Assembly: GCA_030831125.1 (NCBI GenBank) | Contig: JAURLQ010000138.1 | Coordinates: forward strand, 1-34,155 | DNA: 34,155 nucleotides | Reading direction: 5' to 3' | Source: Gammaproteobacteria bacterium | GTDB lineage: Bacteria > Pseudomonadota > Gammaproteobacteria > Pseudomonadales > Pseudohongiellaceae | Shown: positions 1 through 8,618 of the stretch, piece after piece | How the letters are laid out: the number at the start of each line of letters is the position of its first letter | Position numbering within the stretch: position 1 is the first letter of the stretch | Made by a program: the position numbers and the translations under genes | The notes under the pieces: model-generated | What the model was told of the DNA's origin: nothing | What the model saw: only the letters and a program-made list of their open reading frames with translations | The model's database searches: none

Positions 1-455
1 ATGGTTGTATCACCATTGTAGGGGCAAAAGGTAAAGTTGCCGTTCTGGAAGTTGGTGATGCCTCTGGGAGTGAGCTGAAGATACTGCCGGTTTCTGAATG
101 AGTTGAAGCTGAGCCTGCCATCGGTTGTAACAGGAGGCAGGCGAAACAGCAATCTGTCCCTGCCATTGAGTACATGGTCGGCATTGAAGTCGGTAAAAAT
201 GATGCTGCCTTCGTTCCATGATCCTGTGCAGTTCTCGCCATCGCTGCTGCGACAGAAAGTCACCATTACATTCTCATTGATCGCGCTCATGCGTGCCATC
301 ATGATGGCGTTCTGTATCTGCAGCATCATGTCTTCTATTGCAAGCTTCTGTCGTCGAGCTGCAAAATCAGGTAGTGGCATGTTGACCAGGAGCATGCAAA
401 GCAGCCCCATCACGATTACAAAATCTACAAGCGTAAAGCCATATTTTCCGGACAT
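1..455 (-). CDS. Type IV minor pilin/pseudopilin, FimT/GspH family (3' end outside window)
   Basis: Small inner-membrane pilin-like subunit expected to prime or sit at the tip of type IV pili. The start ATG at 455-453 follows a clear GGAGG at good spacing. The protein opens with MSGKYGFTLVDFVIVMGLL: a short leader ending in Gly, then the Phe-Thr-Leu of the prepilin peptidase/N-methylation motif, then a hydrophobic helix. The usual Glu at mature position 5 is Asp here. The later part has the FimT/GspH signature: a Cys pair near FCRSS and ENC, then RLSFNSF, LTPRGITN and FQNGNFYLCPY. About 151 residues are visible and the frame is open at the window edge. It lies directly downstream of pilR, the same order as pilS-pilR-fimT/fimU in Pseudomonas. 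I cannot separate FimT from FimU. Confidence 0.85.
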   Translation of the reverse strand, partial: MSGKYGFTLVDFVIVMGLLCMLLVNMPLPDFAARRQKLAIEDMMLQIQNAIMMARMSAINENVMVTFCRSSDGENCTGSWNEGSIIFTDFNADHVLNGRDRLLFRLPPVTTDGRLSFNSFRNRQYLQLTPRGITNFQNGNFTFCPYNGDTT

Positions 456-559
456 ACACACCTCCCTGTGTGTTGTATCCAGTAAAGTCGCAATTCCGGG
501 TTCTGTAAAGGCATGTTGCCCTGGTGTTCAGGATACAGATTATCCCTGCAAGGTCCTGG

Positions 560-577
560 GGGCGTGCTTGCGCGCCC
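560..577. other. Small hairpin between pilR and the pilin gene
   Basis: GGGCGTG (560-566) can pair with CGCGCCC (571-577) around the loop CTTG, with one G-T wobble. It lies in the 133-base gap between the pilR stop and the pilin start. On the transcribed minus strand one pair becomes a C-A mismatch, and no T-run follows, so it is at best a weak attenuator or processing site. Confidence 0.25.
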
Positions 578-588
578 ATATTGCCAGG

Positions 589-1923
589 TCAGTCCAGCCC
601 CAGTTTTTTCAGTCGGTAACGCAGTGAGCGGAAACTCATGCCGAGTTTGCGGGCAGCTTCAGTCCGGTTCCACTTCGTTTCCATCAAGGCTTTCTCTATA
701 GCCTTGCGTTCAATGGATTCAAGATGTTTTTCTAGTGAAAAATCGCCGTCAGCCACAGCTTCTTCCTGCACACCGGAAACTGAATCATTACTTCTCCCGC
801 TGCCTGCTAGGTCTGCCAGTTGTATTTGCTGGTTGTCCGCCAGAGCGCAAGCCCGCTGCAACATGTTTTCAAGTTCCCGCACGTTGCCCGGAAAGTTGTA
901 GGCAACCAGTGCCTGCATGGCGTCTTCACTGATACTGGCATCGTCGCCCAGATATTCCAGAATATGTTCAACCAGCAACGGTATGTCATCCTTGCGTTCA
1001 CGCAAGGGGGGAACTTTCAGTTCAATGACATTTATACGGTAATAAAGGTCTTGCCTGAAGTTACCTGCTTCCACTTCCCTGGCAAGATTCTTGTGCGTGG
1101 CACTGATGAGCCTTATATCAACAGGTATCTCTGATTGTGATCCTACAGGCCTTATGGATTTTTCCTGGATGGCCCGCAGCAGTTTAACCTGCATATGCAG
1201 GGGAAGATCTGCTATTTCGTCCAGAAAAAGACTGCCGCCCTGCGCAGCCTGGAACAGCCCTGTCTTGTCCTGGTCTGCTCCGGTAAAGCTGCCTTTTTTG
1301 TGACCGAAAAACTCGCTTTCCATCAATTCGCCGGGAATTGCACCACAGTTGATAGCGACGAAATCCCTGTCCTTGCGCGGTCCTGAGGCATGTATGGCCC
1401 TGGCCACCAGTTCCTTCCCGCTACCGGATTCGCCACTGATGAATACAGGTGCCTGACTGCGTGCCAGTTTGCTGATCTGCTGGCGCAGGAATTCCATGAC
1501 CCGGGACTTGCCGACTATACGCTGGCTGTGGACTGCTGTGTCGGGGTCTGCCGCTGTTTCACTGAGTCTCAGGGCACTGGAAACCATACTGCGCAGTTTC
1601 ATCAGGTCTACCGGTTTGGAGACAAAATCAAATGCGCCGGACTTGAGTGCAGTGATGGCAGTTTCAGTGCTGCCATGGGCAGTAATCACGGCAACAGGAA
1701 TGTGCGGGTAGCTGGTCTGCATTTCTGCAACGAGTTCAAGGCCGTTACCATCAGGCAGGCGCATGTCGGTCAGGCACAACTGGAAATCCTGTTGCTGCAG
1801 GTACTGGCGTGCTTCAGTGAGGTTGCCGGCACTTGTGGTGTCCAGTTTCATACGCCCGAGCGTGATTTCTATCAGTTCCCTGATATCGGGCTCGTCGTCA
1901 ATGATCAGTACACGATGGTTCAT
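589..1923 (-). CDS. pilR: Sigma-54-dependent response regulator PilR
   Basis: NtrC-class transcription activator, 444 aa, that turns on pilin transcription with sigma-54 after phosphorylation by PilS. The receiver domain (1-120) has the acidic pair at D9/D10, phosphoacceptor D53 in LTDMRLPDG and the conserved Lys in FVSKPVD. The AAA+ domain has Walker A GESGSGKE (164-171), the sigma-54 contact loop GSFTGA (211-216) and Walker B SLFLDE (231-236). The C-terminal 30 residues form a Fis-type helix-turn-helix (NRTEAARKLGMSFRSLRYRL). Its ATG overlaps the pilS stop by one base (TGATG), so the two are probably translationally coupled. A pilin-family gene follows. Position next to pilS and the pilin gene favours PilR over other NtrC-type regulators. 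Confidence 0.93.
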   Translation of the reverse strand: MNHRVLIIDDEPDIRELIEITLGRMKLDTTSAGNLTEARQYLQQQDFQLCLTDMRLPDGNGLELVAEMQTSYPHIPVAVITAHGSTETAITALKSGAFDFVSKPVDLMKLRSMVSSALRLSETAADPDTAVHSQRIVGKSRVMEFLRQQISKLARSQAPVFISGESGSGKELVARAIHASGPRKDRDFVAINCGAIPGELMESEFFGHKKGSFTGADQDKTGLFQAAQGGSLFLDEIADLPLHMQVKLLRAIQEKSIRPVGSQSEIPVDIRLISATHKNLAREVEAGNFRQDLYYRINVIELKVPPLRERKDDIPLLVEHILEYLGDDASISEDAMQALVAYNFPGNVRELENMLQRACALADNQQIQLADLAGSGRSNDSVSGVQEEAVADGDFSLEKHLESIERKAIEKALMETKWNRTEAARKLGMSFRSLRYRLKKLGLD

Positions 1924-3557
1924 CAGTGAATCAGTCTGTTATGACTGGAAAAGACAATGCGGAAACAGCTGCGTCCGTCTGTGTTGCGGCGGAAGAATAA
2001 CCTTGCCTGATTGGCTTCGCAAATCTCCTTGCAGATGAACAATCCCAGTCCGGTGCCACTGCTTTCGGTAGTAAAAAAAGGCTCGAAAATCTGCTCGCTG
2101 TCGTTTTCTGCAACGCCAGGCCCCTCATCAATAACATCAAGCAACACCTGCCTTGTCTGTTCATCCAGTCCGACATTGATTTCCAGGTGGTCCTTGCCGG
2201 AGTACTTGCGGCTGTATCTAAGTCCATTGTCACACAGGTTGGTCAGGAGCTGGTCGAGTTGCCCCGGAATGAAACAGATGGATCCTGGATCTTCCAGATA
2301 ATTTATCTGCAGTGTAATTGCCTGTTTGTAACTGTTCAGAAAACGTTTGTGAAATTGTTCCAGCCAGGGCTTCAGTTCTATGCCGGCCGGCAGTTCCTGG
2401 CGGTGGCGGGACAGATCCAGAATATTCTGGATTATCGAATTCACGCGCTGGCTGTGGGTATTGATGATGTCGAGCAGACGATGCTCTTCACTTCCTGCGG
2501 CCTGCGATTCTTCCAGCAACTGGCAGGCATGGGATATGGCGCCGAGCGGATTCCTTATTTCATGGGCAATGCTCGCCGTAAGTCTGCCAAGTGACATCAG
2601 TTTGAGATGCTGGGCTTTGCTGCTCAGCACAGTATTGTCTTCCAGAAATATCAGGATTACTGAGTCCGGCTCTGCATGGAGCTGGGCAAATGAAGCCTGC
2701 AACTGTGGCGTGTTGTCAGACAGCCTGAAAGGTTCTGCCTGCAGAAAGTGGTCTTCCAGCCAGTTGCCCAGTTGCTTTACCAGAATGTCAGGTAGTGCCG
2801 GTTTGGTGTCTGTCGAGCCCAGCAGTCTTCTGGCCGAGGTGTTGCAGTCGAGCACACGGTTCTTGTCGTCAACCACAATGATGCCTGTTTGCATTCGTTC
2901 AATGATCTGCTGGTTGATGGCTTGCAGCGACTCGATGCTGGCAGCCTGCTTGAGGTTGATCAGCTCCTTTTGCCTGATACGGCTTACCAGATAGTGCAGA
3001 GTCAGCGTGGTCATGAACAGGAGCAGGCCGAGCATGCCTGCCGGGAACCAGTTTTCCGGAAAATTGGGAATACTGAGCCACAGATACAGCTCACTGTAAC
3101 CGATGGCAAGCGAGGCCACTGCTGCCAGGAAGGTGCTGAGTCTTATCCTGAACAGCATACTGCCGGCAGCAATCGGCACTACCAGCAGATGCGCCATGCC
3201 GCTGCTGACACCACCGCAGGTATAGCTGAGCATGACCAACAGGATAATGTCTGTTATCAGAATGGCGAAATACTGCCAGCGTGTATACCGCTTGACCATG
3301 CCTGTCAGGGGCAATAGCAGGTTTGCCAGATTGAGCAGGGCATAAGCGATACAAAGTTGCAGAAAGAGTGTGGGGTCGATTATCCCCAGAGGGGAAGTCG
3401 GGGGAGATCGGTAGTAGAAGCTGATCAGCAGTACTAGAGAAAGGACCAGTCGGTAGATTGAATAGACATCGAATATACGCCTGTCCTGCTGTTCGGTATC
3501 GATCGATTCCCTGGAAGAAAAGGTATATTCCGTAAAACTCGGCGCTCGGGCTGGCAT
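1923..3557 (-). CDS. pilS: Membrane sensor histidine kinase PilS
   Basis: Sensor kinase of the PilSR system, 544 aa from the ATG at 3557. About six hydrophobic segments occupy residues 33-190, as in Pseudomonas PilS, where they sense pilin in the membrane. A PAS-like region covers roughly 205-310. The H-box SIAHEIRNPLGAIS puts the phosphorylated His at about 332. The ATPase domain shows the N-box LCDNGLRYS, the G1 box DEGPGV and the G2 box TGLGLFICKEI. The frame stays open upstream to 3665, but that stretch overlaps the preceding gene and encodes no recognisable domain, so I start 16 bases after the upstream stop. No clear Shine-Dalgarno precedes this ATG, which suggests coupling to the upstream gene. 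Confidence 0.92.
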   Translation of the reverse strand: MPARAPSFTEYTFSSRESIDTEQQDRRIFDVYSIYRLVLSLVLLISFYYRSPPTSPLGIIDPTLFLQLCIAYALLNLANLLLPLTGMVKRYTRWQYFAILITDIILLVMLSYTCGGVSSGMAHLLVVPIAAGSMLFRIRLSTFLAAVASLAIGYSELYLWLSIPNFPENWFPAGMLGLLLFMTTLTLHYLVSRIRQKELINLKQAASIESLQAINQQIIERMQTGIIVVDDKNRVLDCNTSARRLLGSTDTKPALPDILVKQLGNWLEDHFLQAEPFRLSDNTPQLQASFAQLHAEPDSVILIFLEDNTVLSSKAQHLKLMSLGRLTASIAHEIRNPLGAISHACQLLEESQAAGSEEHRLLDIINTHSQRVNSIIQNILDLSRHRQELPAGIELKPWLEQFHKRFLNSYKQAITLQINYLEDPGSICFIPGQLDQLLTNLCDNGLRYSRKYSGKDHLEINVGLDEQTRQVLLDVIDEGPGVAENDSEQIFEPFFTTESSGTGLGLFICKEICEANQARLFFRRNTDGRSCFRIVFSSHNRLIH

Positions 3558-3573
3558 CAGGGGTGTCCGGGGG

Positions 3574-3807
3574 TCAGTGCTTTTCCAGCCAGGCCTGCTG
3601 GTGTGCCTTGCAACAGAACCAGGAATCGCCATCCGAAAAGGCTTCCGGCTCTGGCAGATGTACATTGCAATACCGGCATTTGACGAAGTTCTTGTCCGGC
3701 AGCTTGTCCTGACGGGATTTGCTGCCTGTTGCAGCCATATACTTGCGGTACATGGACCAGATGATCCAGCCCACCAGCAGAAAGGTAATCAGTCGAATAA
3801 GACCCAT
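3574..3807 (-). CDS. PP0621-family small zinc-ribbon membrane protein
   Basis: 77-aa protein of the PP0621 family. An N-terminal hydrophobic helix (residues 2-19, MGLIRLITFLLVGWIIW) anchors it. A small cysteine/histidine module follows: CRYC at about 44-47, HLPEPEA, then WFCCKAHQQAW. This pattern of Cys-x2-Cys followed by Cys-Cys-x2-His looks like a compact zinc ribbon. Such genes commonly sit next to pilS in gammaproteobacteria, and here the stop is 16 bases before the pilS start, so they are probably co-transcribed. Biochemical function is not known. The frame extends upstream to 4077 inside nadE, but the ATG at 3807 gives the family's usual N-terminus. Confidence 0.85.
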   Translation of the reverse strand: MGLIRLITFLLVGWIIWSMYRKYMAATGSKSRQDKLPDKNFVKCRYCNVHLPEPEAFSDGDSWFCCKAHQQAWLEKH

Positions 3808-3955
3808 AGTATGAAACGGCTTGTTTTGCCAAGTGAGGAAATATGGCAGACAATACAGCACCTTATGCTCTGATGGAACCATCGCAGTGAGTGTCGGCCC
3901 GACTGCCTCAAATGTCCTTCGGTTTTCCGGGAATCCCACATAGTTCGAGTAGCCT

Positions 3956-5617
3956 GTGTCTTCTGAAAGATCCTCCTCACACAAACTCAATATCGTCATG
4001 GCCCAGATCAACCCGCTGGTGGGTGATATCCATGGCAATACTGCCCTGATTCTGGAAAAGTCCCGCGAAGCCATCACGCGCTTTCAGCCTGATCTTGTGG
4101 TCTTTCCCGAACTTGTGCTCACGGCCTATCCCCCCGAGGATCTGCTGCTCAGGCCCAGTCTGGATGTGCGGATAGAAAAAGCCCTGGCAAAAATCTGTGG
4201 TGCGGTTTTGCCCACGATTCTTGTTGTCGGTTATCCGGGAAGGGAAGAGGGCAAACTCTACAACATGCTGGCCCTCATAGATCATGGCAAGGTGGTGGCC
4301 ACCTATCGCAAACAAAGGCTTCCCAACTATCAGGTTTTTGATGAAAAGCGTTATTTCAAGAAAGGCTTTGCACCGCTGGTTCATGAAATCAGCGGTATCC
4401 AGGTAGCTTTTACCATTTGCGAAGATCTCTGGTCGCCCAAGGCAATGGCAAAAGCCTCTGCAGCAGGTGCCCGGTTGATGATCAATATCAACGGTTCTCC
4501 CTACAGCCTTGGCAAGGTGCATCGCCGGACAGAGGTCATGAGACAGAGGGTTACAGAAGGCAAGATGCCTCTGGTTTATGTCAATCAGGTGGGCGGGCAG
4601 GATGAACTGCTTTTTGATGGCGCCTCCATGGCCATGAATGCCAATGGTACTGTGGCAGTGCAGGCCAGACAGTATGCAGAGGCGCTTGTTCCAGTGAATA
4701 TCAGCAATGAGGGTGACAGCATCTCCATCCTGCAGGGGCAACAGGAAATACTGCTGGAGAAGGAGGCGGAACTCTATCAGGCACTGGTCCTGGGATTGCG
4801 CGATTATGTGAACAAGAACCGTTTCCGCGGGGTAGTGCTGGGGCTATCCGGCGGTATCGATTCGGCATTGACACTCGCCATAGCTGTTGATGCATTGGGG
4901 AGTGACCGCGTGCATGCCGTCATGATGCCTTTCCAGTACACCGCACAGATGAGTATGGATGATGCGCAGGCACAGGCAAGCAATCTGGGGGTGAATTACC
5001 GGGTCATCCCGATAGCGCCAATGTACGAAAGTTTCATGCAGGCTCTGGCTGGAGAGTTTGCCGGTATGGCAACAGATCTGACGGAGCAGAATCTGCAGGC
5101 GAGATGTCGTGGTGTTGCCTTGATGGCCATCTCCAACAAGAAGGGCCTGCTGGTTCTCACCACGGGCAACAAGAGTGAGATGGCTGTGGGCTACTCAACG
5201 CTTTATGGAGACATGGCAGGTGGCTTTGACGCACTGAAAGATGTCCCCAAGATGTTGGTCTATGCCTTGGCAGCGTATCGCAACCGCATCGACAGCAATC
5301 CGCCCGGGCCGATTCCACAAAGGGTCATTGAGCGCCCGCCTTCAGCCGAACTGGCGCCTGGCCAGGTTGATGAAGACAACCTGCCACCCTATCCTGAACT
5401 GGACAGAATCCTGGAACTTTACATTGAACAGGACGAGAGTCTGGAGCAAATTGTCTCCAGAGGACATGACAGGTCTGTGGTTGAAAAAGTGATCAGGCTG
5501 GTTGATCTGAATGAGTACAAACGCAGGCAGGCACCTGTTGGTGTGCGGATAAGCGAAAGGGGATTCGGACGCGACCGGCGATATCCCATTACTTCCGGCT
5601 GGAAACCCGGTGACTGA
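3956..5617 (+). CDS. nadE: Glutamine-dependent NAD+ synthetase
   Basis: Makes NAD+ from nicotinic acid adenine dinucleotide, ATP and glutamine-derived ammonia, the last step of NAD synthesis. 553 aa, two domains. The N-terminal nitrilase-type glutaminase (about 10-265) carries the triad E52 (FPELVLTAYPPEDL), K119 (YRKQRLPNYQVFDE) and C155 (FTICEDLW). The C-terminal synthetase domain has the ATP-pyrophosphatase loop SGGIDS (298-303) and TTGNKSEMAVGYSTLYGDMAG. The start used is a GTG at 3956. The next ATG (3998) would cut the first beta strand of the nitrilase fold, whose usual opening is matched by LNIVMAQINPLVGD. It is divergent from the PP0621-pilS-pilR operon. Confidence 0.95.
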   Translation: MSSERSSSHKLNIVMAQINPLVGDIHGNTALILEKSREAITRFQPDLVVFPELVLTAYPPEDLLLRPSLDVRIEKALAKICGAVLPTILVVGYPGREEGKLYNMLALIDHGKVVATYRKQRLPNYQVFDEKRYFKKGFAPLVHEISGIQVAFTICEDLWSPKAMAKASAAGARLMININGSPYSLGKVHRRTEVMRQRVTEGKMPLVYVNQVGGQDELLFDGASMAMNANGTVAVQARQYAEALVPVNISNEGDSISILQGQQEILLEKEAELYQALVLGLRDYVNKNRFRGVVLGLSGGIDSALTLAIAVDALGSDRVHAVMMPFQYTAQMSMDDAQAQASNLGVNYRVIPIAPMYESFMQALAGEFAGMATDLTEQNLQARCRGVALMAISNKKGLLVLTTGNKSEMAVGYSTLYGDMAGGFDALKDVPKMLVYALAAYRNRIDSNPPGPIPQRVIERPPSAELAPGQVDEDNLPPYPELDRILELYIEQDESLEQIVSRGHDRSVVEKVIRLVDLNEYKRRQAPVGVRISERGFGRDRRYPITSGWKPGD

Positions 5618-5680
5618 GTGAAAACTGTTTGTGAGAAAAAAATAGGGCAATAACAGTCAGGCAAGTATGTATTATCGTAG

Positions 5681-5700
5681 GGGCGCATGGCAGTGCGCCC
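5681..5700. repeat. Dispersed hairpin repeat, copy 1
   Basis: GGGCGCA (5681-5687), loop TGGCAG, TGCGCCC (5694-5700): a perfect 7-bp stem preceded by CGTAG. Three relatives lie at 13494-13513, 23565-23584 and 33198-33218. It sits in the leader between nadE and the symporter genes. An ATG formed inside it (5687) opens a frame into DUF4212 but lacks a ribosome site. Confidence 0.8.
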
Positions 5701-5737
5701 GTTCAGGAAAAACAACATCAATGCAACAGGGGACAAG

Positions 5738-6016
5738 ATGGCCAACAAAAAACAATACTGGCGTGACAACATACGCCTGCTCTGGATATTGCTGGGTCTC
5801 TGGACCTTCGTATCTTTCTTTGTGTCCATCATTTTTGCCGATGGCCTCAATGAAGTGCGCATAGGCGGCTTCAGGCTCGGCTTCTGGTTTGCACAGCAGG
5901 GCGCAATCTATTTCTATGTAGTGCTCATCTTTGTCTACATCTGGTTGATGGACAAACTGGATGCCCGCTATGAAGTGGATGAAGAAAGTCTCCATCGCAG
6001 ACACGAGGAGAACTGA
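5738..6016 (+). CDS. DUF4212 sodium:solute symporter small subunit
   Basis: 92-aa membrane protein of the DUF4212 (TIGR03647-type) family, the small partner of VC_2705-type sodium:solute symporters. Two hydrophobic helices are visible (about residues 13-32 and 50-70), with the family stretch GGFRLGFWFAQQGAIYFYV between and within them. I start at ATG 5738 because GGGGA sits just before it. A longer in-frame start at 5687 lies inside the dispersed hairpin repeat and adds residues unlike the family. The stop is two bases before the start of the large subunit, so the two are co-translated. Substrate is unknown; an organic acid such as acetate is a reasonable guess from the large subunit's relatives. 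Confidence 0.92.
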   Translation: MANKKQYWRDNIRLLWILLGLWTFVSFFVSIIFADGLNEVRIGGFRLGFWFAQQGAIYFYVVLIFVYIWLMDKLDARYEVDEESLHRRHEEN

Positions 6017-6017
6017 A

Positions 6018-7706
6018 ATGAGCCTGCAAACCTGGACCTATCTTACTGTTGGCCTCACTTTTCTCCTCTATATGGTCATCGCGATTCGCTCACGTGCCAC
6101 TTCCACGAGTGAGTTCTATATTGCCGGCGCCCATGTACACCCGCTGGCGAACGGGCTTGCCACTGCAGCCGACTGGATGTCAGCAGCTTCTTTCATTTCC
6201 ATGGCCGGCATTGTGGCCTTCATGGGGCGTGACGGTGCTGTCTACCTGATGGGCTGGACCGGTGGCTATGTGTTGCTGGCATTGATGATTGCACCTTACC
6301 TGCGGGATTTCGGCAAGTTCACGGTGCCGGATTTCATTGGCGACAGGTACTACAGCCAGACTGCCAGACTGGTCGCCGTTGTCTGTGCCCTGTTTGTTTC
6401 CTTCACTTATGTTGCCGGCCAGATGCGGGGTGTAGGAGTTGTTTTTTCCCGTTTTCTGGAAGTGGATATCAATACCGGCGTGGTTATAGGCATGGGAATC
6501 GTGTTTTTCTACGCAGTGCTGGGTGGCATGAAAGGCATTACCTATACGCAGGTGGCTCAGTACTGTGTGCTGATCTTCGCATTCATGGTGCCTGCCATTT
6601 TCATCTCCCTGCTGCTTACGGGTAACCCGATTCCACAGTTGGGTTTTGGCAGTGAAATGAAAGAAAGTTTCGGAGGCGGTTATCTGCTCGACAGACTAGA
6701 CGGACTCAATGAAGAGCTGGGTTTTGCTGCCTATACCGATGGTGTACGCAGTACCCTGGATGTGCTGTGTATCACCGCAGCGCTGATGATGGGTACCGCC
6801 GGATTGCCGCACGTGATCATCCGCTTCTTCACCGTACCCAGTGTGCGTGCTGCCAGAAAATCTGCCGGATATGCGCTGCTGTTCATTGCAATTCTCTACA
6901 CCACCGCTCCTGCAGTGGCAGCCTTTGCCCGTATGAACCTTTTGAACACTGTCAGCAATGCGGCTTACATTGACATGCCTGAATGGTTCAGAACCTGGGA
7001 AGCCACTAATCTGATCGTTTTCGAGGACAAGAATGGTGATGGCCGAATCCAGTATGTAGCCGATGCTGCAGTCAATGAACTGACAGTCGACAGGGATATC
7101 ATGGTGCTGGCCAATCCCGAGATTGCCGGGTTGCCAAACTGGGTTGTTGCGCTGGTGGCAGCTGGTGGACTTGCTGCTGCCCTGTCAACTGCAGCAGGTT
7201 TGTTGCTTGTCATTTCCACCGCAATATCCCACGACCTGCTGAAGCGCAATTTGATGCCGGGCATTTCCGAAAAGCAGGAACTGCGCTGTGCACGCATTGC
7301 CATATTCTTTGCCATCCTTGTTGCGGGATATTTCGGGATCAATCCACCCGGATTTGTGGCCCAGGTAGTGGCATTTGCTTTCGGGCTTGCGGCTTCATCA
7401 TTCTTTCCGGTTATCGTACTGGGAATTTTTTCAGTGAGAATGAACAGGGAAGGGGCCATTGCCGGCATGATTACGGGAATTACCTTTACTGCGCTCTATA
7501 TCCTGTATTTCAGGTTTTACAACCCTGCTGCCGACAATGCAGACAACTGGTGGTTCGGTATTTCACCCGAAGGTATCGGTGCAGTCGGCATGCTCTTCAA
7601 TTTTGCGGTGGCATTGTTGGTGAGCAGGTATACACCAGCGCCGCCTTTGGAAGTGCAGAGTATGGTGGAGGACATCAGGGTGCCGGGCAGCAACAGGCCC
7701 GATTGA
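6018..7706 (+). CDS. Sodium:solute symporter large subunit, VC_2705/ActP-like
   Basis: Multi-spanning permease of the sodium:solute symporter family, 562 aa, closest in layout to the VC_2705 subfamily related to the acetate permease ActP. The family opening is clear: FYIAGAHVHPLANGLATAADWMSAASFI, then GWTGGYVLLALMIAPYLR and GKFTVPDFIGDRYY. Many long hydrophobic segments run to the end. The start at 6018 follows GGAG in the small-subunit stop region; the frame extends upstream to 5961 but only over the DUF4212 gene. A hydrophilic insert around residues 335-375 carries DKNGDGRIQ, which looks like a calcium-binding loop. Together with DUF4212 it should import a carboxylate with sodium. A hairpin ends the unit at 7760-7791. 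Confidence 0.92.
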   Translation: MSLQTWTYLTVGLTFLLYMVIAIRSRATSTSEFYIAGAHVHPLANGLATAADWMSAASFISMAGIVAFMGRDGAVYLMGWTGGYVLLALMIAPYLRDFGKFTVPDFIGDRYYSQTARLVAVVCALFVSFTYVAGQMRGVGVVFSRFLEVDINTGVVIGMGIVFFYAVLGGMKGITYTQVAQYCVLIFAFMVPAIFISLLLTGNPIPQLGFGSEMKESFGGGYLLDRLDGLNEELGFAAYTDGVRSTLDVLCITAALMMGTAGLPHVIIRFFTVPSVRAARKSAGYALLFIAILYTTAPAVAAFARMNLLNTVSNAAYIDMPEWFRTWEATNLIVFEDKNGDGRIQYVADAAVNELTVDRDIMVLANPEIAGLPNWVVALVAAGGLAAALSTAAGLLLVISTAISHDLLKRNLMPGISEKQELRCARIAIFFAILVAGYFGINPPGFVAQVVAFAFGLAASSFFPVIVLGIFSVRMNREGAIAGMITGITFTALYILYFRFYNPAADNADNWWFGISPEGIGAVGMLFNFAVALLVSRYTPAPPLEVQSMVEDIRVPGSNRPD

Positions 7707-7759
7707 TAAAGAACTTATGCCTGTTTGATGATGGCTTCTTAATGTATGGAAAGTTGTCG

Positions 7760-7791
7760 CCGCACTGAAGAGCAGAAATGCTTCAGTGCGG
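7760..7791. terminator. Bidirectional hairpin between convergent genes
   Basis: CCGCACTGAAG (7760-7770) pairs perfectly with CTTCAGTGCGG (7781-7791), an 11-bp stem. An alternative pairing of the top gives AGCA/TGCT closing a GAAA tetraloop with a 2-base bulge. It lies between the symporter stop (7706) and the stop of the minus-strand gene (7804), the right place for a shared terminator. No long T-run follows on either strand. Confidence 0.6.
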
Positions 7792-7803
7792 GACTACAGA
7801 AAA

Positions 7804-8595
7804 CTACTGATCGGTACCCAGCATGCGAATAGGGTCGAGATTGTTTTCCTGACAAAGATAATCGAAAGGCTCGTTGCCATCCCCGAAAGTCAGGAACCAG
7901 CCGCCGGTCCATTGCCGTGAGTAGGCACCGGGATCATCTATGGTCATTTCGTAACGCAGGGTGTCGAAGTCAGGTCTCGAAAAGCGTTCGATGGTATGCA
8001 GCTGTTCAGTGTGCGGATAACCATCCCTTGTGATCCAGAACTTGTCATCACCCAGAAAGCCCACAGTATCAACCACCAGTGTGTCACCTTCCCAGTGGCC
8101 AACAGAATGGCCGTACCAGCCTGGTTCAAGGTCGGCAGGGTGTTCACGGCCATCCATGAAAATCTGCCGCCAGGAATGTGGTGAGCCAACGCCAATAATG
8201 AACACCTGATCACCGGTATCGAGGATTTCCAGACCATAGGGCGTATGGAACATGCGCGCACCACCTGAAGGTTTACAGCGTGTATGCGGGTCACTGGCTC
8301 CGCCTTCAGTCAGGCGCTGGGCGTGCAGTTCCTTTGCCCATGGCAGAAACGGCACCTTATCATAGGGCAGGTTTTCAGGAATATTGCCACGCTGGTTGGG
8401 GTTTCGATTGGCCAGTGATCCGAGCAGTCCGTTCCAGTTGCCGGGATGATCCGGGGTGCCGGCAAAACTGATATGCCCGAACTCGTTACGCGGCACAATG
8501 CGCTCTTCAGCCTCTTCTGCAGCCTGTGCCTGCACAGTACCTGTGCCTGCAACAAGCAGAGTTATAACAAGCGCCAGGCTGTTCAGTTGCTTCAT
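7804..8595 (-). CDS. Exported protein of unknown function, paralogue of the 9141-9947 lipoprotein
   Basis: 263 aa from ATG 8595, which has AAAGGGGACA six bases upstream; a further in-frame ATG at 8613 adds only six residues. The N-terminus (MKQLNSLALVITLLVAGTGTVQAQA) is a signal peptide ending in an AQA-type site. The mature part has a block shared with the gene at 9141-9947: DPHTRCKPSGG-R, W-R-x-I-x-x-DGR, then SVGHWEGDTLVVDTVGF, PHTEQLH, ERFSRPDFDTL, DDPGAYSRQW and a late Cys (YLCQE). I recognise this as an uncharacterised family often found beside DUF6152 genes, without known activity. It is the last gene of a four-gene minus-strand cluster, 23 bases after the DUF6152 gene. Confidence 0.82.
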   Translation of the reverse strand: MKQLNSLALVITLLVAGTGTVQAQAAEEAEERIVPRNEFGHISFAGTPDHPGNWNGLLGSLANRNPNQRGNIPENLPYDKVPFLPWAKELHAQRLTEGGASDPHTRCKPSGGARMFHTPYGLEILDTGDQVFIIGVGSPHSWRQIFMDGREHPADLEPGWYGHSVGHWEGDTLVVDTVGFLGDDKFWITRDGYPHTEQLHTIERFSRPDFDTLRYEMTIDDPGAYSRQWTGGWFLTFGDGNEPFDYLCQENNLDPIRMLGTDQ

Positions 8596-8618
8596 GGCTT
8601 TGTCCCCTTTCATTTGGG

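Noticed and set aside
1-219. Possible frameshift in the pilin gene
   Set aside because: Careful re-reading around 131-150 shows one continuous frame from the leader to LTPRGITN and FYLCPY.
456-588. Sigma-54 promoter for the pilin gene
   Set aside because: TTGCA-like -12 boxes occur, but none has GG at the required distance for the -24 element.
103-627. 174-aa plus-strand frame
   Set aside because: It is antisense to the pilin gene, which has a ribosome site and a clear pilin N-terminus; the frame has no recognisable domain.
3977-4741. 254-aa minus-strand frame
   Set aside because: Antisense shadow of nadE, rich in His and Cys without any motif.
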